Assembly: GCA_002751075.1 (NCBI GenBank)
Contig: NAOQ01000005.1
Span: forward strand, 390,593-401,333
Length of the DNA: 10,741 nucleotides
Direction: 5' to 3'
Source of the DNA: Ichthyophonus hoferi
Lineage: Eukaryota > Opisthokonta > Ichthyosporea > Ichthyophonida > Ichthyophonidae
Shown here piece after piece: positions 1-10,741 of this stretch; within the stretch, counting starts at the first letter, position 1, and the number at the start of each line of letters is the position of its first letter. The notes beneath the pieces were generated by a model. That model searched no databases and was not told the origin of the DNA. It worked only from the letters and a program-made list of their open reading frames with translations. The position numbers were made by a program, and so were the translations under genes.

Positions 1-1964
1 TATATTGATAAATTTTAAAAGACGGGTTTCTGGCACTCATATAATTGATTATATACAATCTAATGCGGCTATACCATTTTTTCACATTGAAAATAGCAAG
101 AATATACATACAAAAATGTTATATATAACCTTTTTTATAAAGTAGGCATTGATAAGAGCTGCGCTATGCAGGACATGCAGGGTGGCCCGCCATGTCCACT
201 ACCGATTAGGAAACGATCTTACTCGTGGAAACTAATTTATTTATACAAAAGCGTAATTTGTAATTTGCTGTATGAATGTAAATAATGAGTATCCTCTATG
301 ATGTATAGAAATATTCATCTTTTCTTGTGGATAAGGGGCTATTACAATATGTATGGGTGGATTACAATATATATAGAGGATGTAGTCGTCATTTTTCTAT
401 AGTTAAGCGAACAGCAAACATGTGCCAATTAATTGCGTAGCAAATAGGAGATGTGGATTATAAACCCAATCCATTGATCATTTAGGACTCCGATTCAAAT
501 TTACCGATCCAACGAAACTCCTATTGGAGTATTACACAATGATCTTATCTTACACGGAACAATAAAAGTCCAACTCATGAGGAAGTTGCTATGTACCAAT
601 TGAAACCTCAAATATTGTTTAAAAATCCTTATTAAAAGCAGCAATCAAAAAAAAATACGCGGAGTTACTGGATGGATGATTGAGGTTGAAGACCCTTACC
701 CAATGTGGAAGTCAAGCGCACAGAACTAGGTACAAGAAGCAGGGCATTTATTTCTATGACCGCCGTTATAAAAAAAGTCTTTATAGAACCTTTAGAGGGG
801 TCGGATACCTAATACCAAGCCCCTGCATCGTAATTGTAATTTAATCCCACCTATCTATGACTAACAAGCTATGGTTAAAGATTGTGTTATCTATTCGTGA
901 CATATTCCACTATGGCATTTATGTTCATGTAAGTGTAGCTAATAAATTTTTGGAGAAAACGCCACAGCTGCATCTAAATGATCAATCTTTTAGATAATTA
1001 TATTTATAGTATCTCACATTGAAGTTATAAACTTCCATAATGAAATTTAGCAAAAATTCTAATTACATAATGGGTTTATTTAATATTACTTCGAAAACCC
1101 TTTCCTATATCTTGCGTATTGGTCTTTGTTGCTATCGCTTAAACAAAATGCATACCACACAATTTAATTAAGATCGTTATTTTAATTACATGTGGGAATG
1201 TATCTAATCTACCAATGAAAATAGCTCATCAGGTTTTGGAGATTACTAGCCAGATAAAAATATATTGCAATATCTTATCTGGAAATCAACACACATAATC
1301 TAAGCATACGATAAACTTACACTAATGATTACTGCTTTAATTATCGCCATCCGATTCTGAAGGGTGTATAAGAATACTAGTAGCACTAGTACTATGTACG
1401 GGTAAGTCACGATAAAATACTTGTTTTTATCGAGACCAATAATCATTAGTCTCTCTCTTTAATAAAACACTACACAAAAACAAAAACTATATCCAGCGAA
1501 TACAGAAAAAATTCTAGGCAATGTACAATATCATAACGCACACTTTATATCTCTACATTGTTTCACAGACACTAACAGGGCATCATTATTGATTGATGCC
1601 GATTATTAAAAACGGTTAGACTAGGTTTGACTCCATTTAGCTACACACAGATATTTCACTCTTATCTGACGTATAATAGTAAAGTTATCGAAATACAAGA
1701 AATTGGGTGATAAGGCTTCTGATAATTGGTTCTTTCTTCTATTCACTATATCTTGGTGTGGCTCATAGTCAAGATTTGAGGACGTCGTCAGCTAGTGAAT
1801 ATAGATTATCGGTAGCCATCATCTTAATCACCAGTACGCTCACTACTTACATAGTTACATAGTTGAGCTCCAAACAGAGTAGATTGATACTTGTGATGTC
1901 TTTCTTTCGATATAGTGAGTTCAAGAATACGTTTTTATAAACAATTCATCTAGTTATCAAAATA
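1..1964. other. AT-rich intergenic region, no gene recognised
   Basis: No frame here exceeds what chance gives at this base composition, and neither strand shows clear exons, tRNA or repeat structure. Short frames such as 166-285 (plus, 39 codons starting MQDMQGGPPCPLP) and 690-812 (plus, 40 codons without an ATG start) were examined and are not supported. A small GC-rich imperfect hairpin lies at 171-197. The decamer ATTACAATAT occurs twice, about 20 bases apart, near 341-371. Confidence 0.6.
171..197. repeat. GC-rich imperfect hairpin
   Basis: Arms GGACATG (171-177) and CATGTCC (191-197) are perfect complements. After a 2x2 mismatch, GGG (180-182) pairs with CCC (186-188) around a three-base loop. 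It stands out against the AT-rich surroundings. No function can be assigned. Confidence 0.45.
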
Positions 1965-2006
1965 TTGAACAACCTATTTTTTTTTTTTCAAACTAAAGTA
2001 GGCTTT

Positions 2007-2243
2007 ATGTATCTTAAAACAGGCGCCTTGATCTGGTACATTGGCATTACCTCATTCATTATCATTTATTATTCATACTTTAGAGCATTTAAAAATGTTC
2101 CTGATAGGTACTTTCTGTTCCAATTGGACTCTGGTACTCAACTTCTTCATCCCAAGTATTTAAAAGAGAAGAATGAAAGTAAGGAAACAGGGGTGGCACA
2201 AAATATTTCCAGTACCAAGTTTCTTAACGATTCATCAACATGA
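2007..2243 (+). CDS. Small hypothetical single-pass membrane protein (78 aa), uncertain
   Basis: I do not recognise this protein. From the ATG at 2007 it reads MYLKTGALIWYIGITSF, with one hydrophobic span (about residues 6-25) followed by YFRAFKNVPDRYFLFQLDSG and a polar C-terminus with three N-glycosylation sequons (NES, NIS, NDS). This would fit a type II membrane protein with a lumenal tail. The frame is open a few codons upstream to a TTG, with a T-run and an AG that could be a splice acceptor. A donor-like GTAAGG at 2179 could join in phase to an acceptor at 2323, extending an open frame to 2472 (106 aa). In sequence this AT-rich, one or two chance frames of this length are expected per 10 kb, so it may not be a gene. 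Confidence 0.35.
   Translation: MYLKTGALIWYIGITSFIIIYYSYFRAFKNVPDRYFLFQLDSGTQLLHPKYLKEKNESKETGVAQNISSTKFLNDSST
2065..2070 (-). promoter_or_regulatory. Candidate polyadenylation signal AATAAA for the forkhead gene
   Basis: The first perfect AATAAA I see on the minus strand after the stop codon lies about 410 bases downstream. If used, the 3' UTR would run antisense through most of the small plus-strand frame at 2007-2243. Fungal signals are often degenerate, so an earlier site between 2071 and 2478 is equally possible. Confidence 0.3.
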
Positions 2244-2478
2244 GGAAGTAAAAGACATCGAACACATATAAGCATATAGGAAAAGAGTTTAAAACATTTT
2301 TAATACGAAAGTAGGGTAGACAGCCAAAATGTTCCCCAGGCCTTTTAAAATGTGCAGCGTCCAACCAATAGTAACCATTATGCCGAATCATGCTTGCATT
2401 ATCGCCATCCCACTCTATAATTATTCTTTAACAGAGGGATCCAATCAAGCGCTAGTTAGCAGTTCGATGTAGAGAGAC

Positions 2479-7331
<4,853 letters not shown>

Positions 7332-8300
7332 GTTTACTGTTTAGACCTACAAACATATACTAAAGAAGAAGAAAAAAATTGCAAAAATTATATATTAAAT
7401 ATAGATTATTCTATTCTATCGGCCTTAAATTTGCCAAAAAATAAATACAAAAGTAATAAAACCAGTTAAGCAAAAAAAATAATAAGCAGCTTTTGTGCAT
7501 CATTATCACAAAAGTAAAAACAACAGTGTTTGCTACGTAGAGGAATGGCAAGAAAAATAGATGATAATGAGCCAATCAATGAACAAATGCCTTTTACCTT
7601 CATTTTTTTATAATATTTCTAATTATTTTGTAAATAAGTCAATATGAACAATGTTTTATTTAAATATATACATGTTTTATTATTATATGTTTTTACCTAG
7701 GGTTATATTATACTTTGAATAAAATAAATTTTAAAACGCCGCTGTCCAATTGTAATGTTATTTTTGCGGCACTACAAATCATTGGTAAACATTAAAAAAC
7801 TGTAATACTCATCAATATTATATAAGGAAGTATTTAGCAAAATCATGTCTTTAAAAGTCAACCCTATTGTAGCGTAAAACTTATTTACAAAAAAATTACT
7901 TAAAAAATATTAAATATTAGTATTTAAAACCTTTTAAAATATAATTTTATGTGGAAATTTAAGAAAAAGAATTTTTAGGAGCATAAATCAACACTTGTAA
8001 TGGTATCCAATCATAGAAATGGAGCACTAACTTGCACAACCGTTTTGTATTAATAGATCTAGATGACCTTTTCCTATTGGTTCCGTTAATGAAGAAAACA
8101 TATGCATGGCCCACCTTTTGACTCAATGCACGACTTTAAAGAATAATTGGCCAGCCAATACGGTGGTGTGTTACGGTATATTAAAAATATTCTTTAAACC
8201 CCAGTTTGGGCATAGATTAAGCATTAATACTTCCGGCTTTTCGTTCTTTCATCTTTTTTTTTTGTTGACAATCTTACGCCCTGTGAAAATTTAATCTCCA
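7332..8300 (-). promoter_or_regulatory. Upstream region and likely promoter of the forkhead gene
   Basis: No gene is recognised here. CCAAT-box motifs occur on the minus strand near 7780 and 8075. A 14-bp ATTGGC-CA-GCCAAT palindrome, holding CCAAT on both strands, lies near 8148-8161. The forkhead consensus GTAAACA occurs at 7785-7791 (plus) and at 7337-7331 (minus), the latter overlapping the start codon. A CT-rich stretch ending TTTAG about 30 bases before the ATG could be the acceptor of an intron in the 5' UTR. TATA-like AT runs are present but not informative. Short plus-strand frames at 7545-7613 (22 codons) and 8106-8294 (62 codons) lack coding character. Confidence 0.5.
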
Positions 8301-9529
8301 AGTATTCGTATATTATGAAAGTGCTATTTTAAACGAGAGCTATTTTACGTACCATCTTTATTATTAATTTATTCCTTTTTAGTTTTTGTCTCAATAATAT
8401 TTAAAATCCAAATACATTCAACTTACTAACAACAGACAAATGTGTTTTACCTTTTTGAATAATAACAGTTTGCTGTCAGAAATAGGAGATACACTATGAA
8501 CTAACGATGCAAGTAGAATTGGTGGTAACAATAAGTTTGAGATGTCAACATCTTTTAACCTTCCTGGGAACAAATGTGTTTAGTTAGGTAGCTAAATACA
8601 ATGACTATGTGAAAGGAATATTACTTTTATTTTTATATTTTTGATTTTTAATTGACTACACATGTTTTAAAAATTAAGATATTATTGTCTGGGCTACAAA
8701 TGTATGTGTAACGACTGCAGTATCTAAAATTACATATTATACAGTGAAAAAAAATATTTACGTATGAGTAATATATATTTTCTGCCTTGATTTTTATTTT
8801 ACATAAAAATAATGTTATAGATCAAGTAAGATTTTTATTTCTTTTCTCATCGCTCAACTTTCTTGATAATTAACTACCTTTGGGTATTGTCTCTGTTTAT
8901 TCCACTCTGTCCAATAAAATTTGAAGTTCAAATGCTACAGACTAAAAATTCAAGGATTATTATTCTGCAGTACCATTCAGATTAAACTTGTTCAATGTTA
9001 TATAGCTATATGACAGAAAATAAAGCAATTCCAGCGATTTTTAATCCTAGCCATTGCAAATATTTCTTTGGAGACTAGTATACTTGCTGATACAGAGAAA
9101 TAATTACATTATATACACGCATACGTATGCCGACCAATCGGCATATAACTGTGGCAACCTAAACATGTTAATGATTCGATTCAACCCGAGAATTCCGCCT
9201 CTAGGTCTGAAAAAAACAATCTATCCCGAGCACTGCTCCCCCGCTTTTTTATGAGGTTAAAATAAAAGGTAATCGCCACATAACTCCGCTTCCAATGGCA
9301 GGTATTTATGTTAAGTATTTTCCAAGGCCTTTCATTTGTCCAATCTTTCACATTCTGTTAAACTATACGATGACTTACGTCATTGGTTTAACAACGTCGT
9401 TCACACAACTAGTACTGGTTGGACCAGTTATTTCATGACCCAGCCAGCTATTTGTGGTTGTACCACTTGGAGTTGACGGTCTTGGAATAAGTAGTTAAAC
9501 AACCAATTATACAAGTAGTTGTACATTCT
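8301..9529. other. AT-rich intergenic region with short hairpins
   Basis: No convincing gene. Small palindromes include AGATGT-CA-ACATCT (8540-8553), an 8-bp stem with a four-base CCAA loop (9126-9145) and a group of four between 9357 and 9523. A CRE-like TTACGTCAT lies at 9375-9383. Two minus-strand open segments with good splice signals (9480-9379 and 9206-9104) are discussed as a speculative gene model. Confidence 0.5.
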
Positions 9530-10012
9530 ATGTTCTGTCTTAGACTTTATTTTCAAACCTATATTGACCCAATTATTATTAACATTTCATCGTATCACCT
9601 AAACCTACGTCGAGGAATTATATGCCCTATCATTAAAGTTTACTCTCATATAATATCCAATTCTTTCCCAAGTCCGCAAGAAAGGGCATTCAGTAGCTTC
9701 AGTCTCACGTAGCAACAATCACATTAGCCCTACTTTAACAAATATATAAGCCAGATACTCTAGAACGGACAGTTGGAAGCCACGCATGTATCTAAGTCTC
9801 CAGAGAGGCCATTCTGCTAGTAGCTTGACTCACCTGAAGAGGCAACATCGGAGGCCAAACCTTGTGGATCCAGCCATCGCGCTCTCCATCTTGGAAAAAA
9901 TATAGACAATACGATTTTTTCTTCCCTTCATAAGCTGTTAATTCAACAGAAAGCTCAGTGGGACACCAAAATAAATATTATATCGTTAATATTCATTATT
10001 TACATTTGGTAA
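9530..10012 (+). pseudogene. Possible decayed coding remnant, family unknown
   Basis: The 9824-10012 part is open for 62 codons with no ATG. It has noticeably higher GC at its start and coding-like residue use (for example SSHRALHLGKNIDNTIFSSL, then LHKLLIQQKAQWDTKI). Upstream, the same frame from 9530 onward is open in pieces and contains both copies of the local duplication. I cannot name the family; a decayed mobile-element protein or a broken host gene would both fit. It may equally be a chance frame. Confidence 0.25.
9670..9850 (+). repeat. Imperfect direct duplication, two copies of about 50 bp, 124 bp apart
   Basis: Copy 1 (about 9670-9719) and copy 2 (about 9794-9850) share, in the same order, AAGTC, CATTC, AGTAGCTT, CTCAC and CAACA, with about 31 of 36 aligned bases equal before the tail and a few short gaps. 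Both copies lie in the same plus-strand reading frame, where they read similarly (SPQERAF and SPERPF). This suggests an old local duplication. Confidence 0.45.
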
Positions 10013-10741
10013 TGTGTCGGCCTTTTACGCAAAAACAATTGACAAATAAAACCGTTGCACAATACTTTATCTTTAGGAAAAGAAGATATTATATTCAAAC
10101 ATACATGAGAGACTTAGTTCTCCAATACTTGTCTAAGAAAATTTCTAACTATTAGCTCTATTTTTTCGAAAAGGATGAGGTCGTGTTCATCAAAAGAAAG
10201 GGGTTTGCCTACGTTTATCTTAGCACCAGACACTTCTTTTTATTTTTAACAATATGGATAGATTCTAATCTTTGTTTAAGCTTAATGATTATTGCTTATC
10301 TTTCAACATTTATGTTATTTTCGATCACATATAGTTTATCATTTTTTCCCACCCTAACAAGTAGGTATATCCGGACATAGTAGATGAAAACACTACTTTC
10401 CCTGATTTGATATGTTAGAAAGGTAGGCTTCCTTTTCTTTTTCTTTTCAGAAATTCTTCATCTCTTCCCTTTCAAACGCAACTAGCTAGTGAAAGTAAGT
10501 ATGATAAGCTTTTTTATCAAAAAATAAAATAATAAAATACAGTTTACTTTTTTAATGTAAACGTAGGACAATTATAATATACTAACTTGAGGAAATTATC
10601 ATGTGTCTGTAAAGATTTGTTATTGTTTTATACGTGCTTGATTTAATAATATATTGAACATAGAAAACAATATAACGTATCGAGAAGTCAATAACTATAA
10701 CATAATATATAAATACTGAAGACACTAGAGCCTAGATTTCA
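10013..10741. other. AT-rich intergenic end of window
   Basis: No gene is recognised. Hydrophobic open frames near 10183-10380 begin at GTG and reflect T-rich composition. A candidate 44-base plus-strand exon (10451-10494) lies between a strong acceptor and a perfect GTAAGT donor. A TGATAA/TTATCA hairpin sits at 10502-10519. Any gene these belong to would extend beyond the window. Confidence 0.5.

Noticed and set aside
485-520. tRNA-like T-arm motif (GATTCAAAT)
   Set aside because: No acceptor stem, D-arm or anticodon arm could be fitted around it.
690-812. Plus-strand 40-codon frame with protein-like residues
   Set aside because: No ATG start and no clear splice pair; about a dozen frames this long are expected by chance in this 1.9-kb region.
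10183-10380. Hydrophobic plus-strand frame resembling a membrane protein
   Set aside because: Starts at GTG rather than ATG, and its hydrophobicity follows from T-rich DNA; length is within chance expectation.

Overview
The window looks like nuclear DNA from a filamentous fungus, most likely an early-diverging (Mucoromycota-like) lineage. It is AT-rich, gene-poor and eukaryotic in style. The one certain gene encodes a fungal-type FHA plus forkhead transcription factor split by six GT-AG introns. The lineage is inferred from protein style and base composition. Introns of about 380-670 bases are longer than is usual for fungi, so the placement is tentative.

The gene runs on the minus strand from an ATG at 7331 to a TGA at 2479. 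Its seven exons total 1803 bases and encode 600 residues: an N-terminal FHA domain, a Gln/Pro- and Ser/Pro-rich linker, a complete forkhead (winged-helix) domain and a long Ser/Pro-rich tail. This is the architecture of yeast Fkh1/Fkh2 and animal FOXK, which control cell-cycle and developmental transcription. Splice phases join perfectly at all six junctions. Introns 2-6 are all phase 0. Four of the six introns carry very long pyrimidine-rich tracts on the transcribed sense, upstream of their acceptors.

Region by region: 1-1964 is AT-rich intergenic sequence with nothing convincing. 2007-2243 is a small plus-strand reading frame that could encode a one-pass membrane protein and faces the 3' end of the forkhead gene. 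2479-7331 is the forkhead gene. 7332 to about 8300 is its upstream region, with CCAAT boxes and forkhead-type sites, one of which overlaps the start codon. 8300-9529 is intergenic, with short hairpins and a speculative minus-strand splice model. 9530-10012 holds an imperfect direct duplication and a stretch that reads like a worn coding remnant. 10013-10741 is AT-rich, with one tidy candidate micro-exon (10451-10494).

No rRNA, tRNA, CRISPR array, operon or intact mobile element was found. No previously undescribed system can be demonstrated here. The best leads are the intron architecture and possible alternative isoforms of the forkhead gene, followed by the repeat/remnant region near 9.7-10.0 kb.
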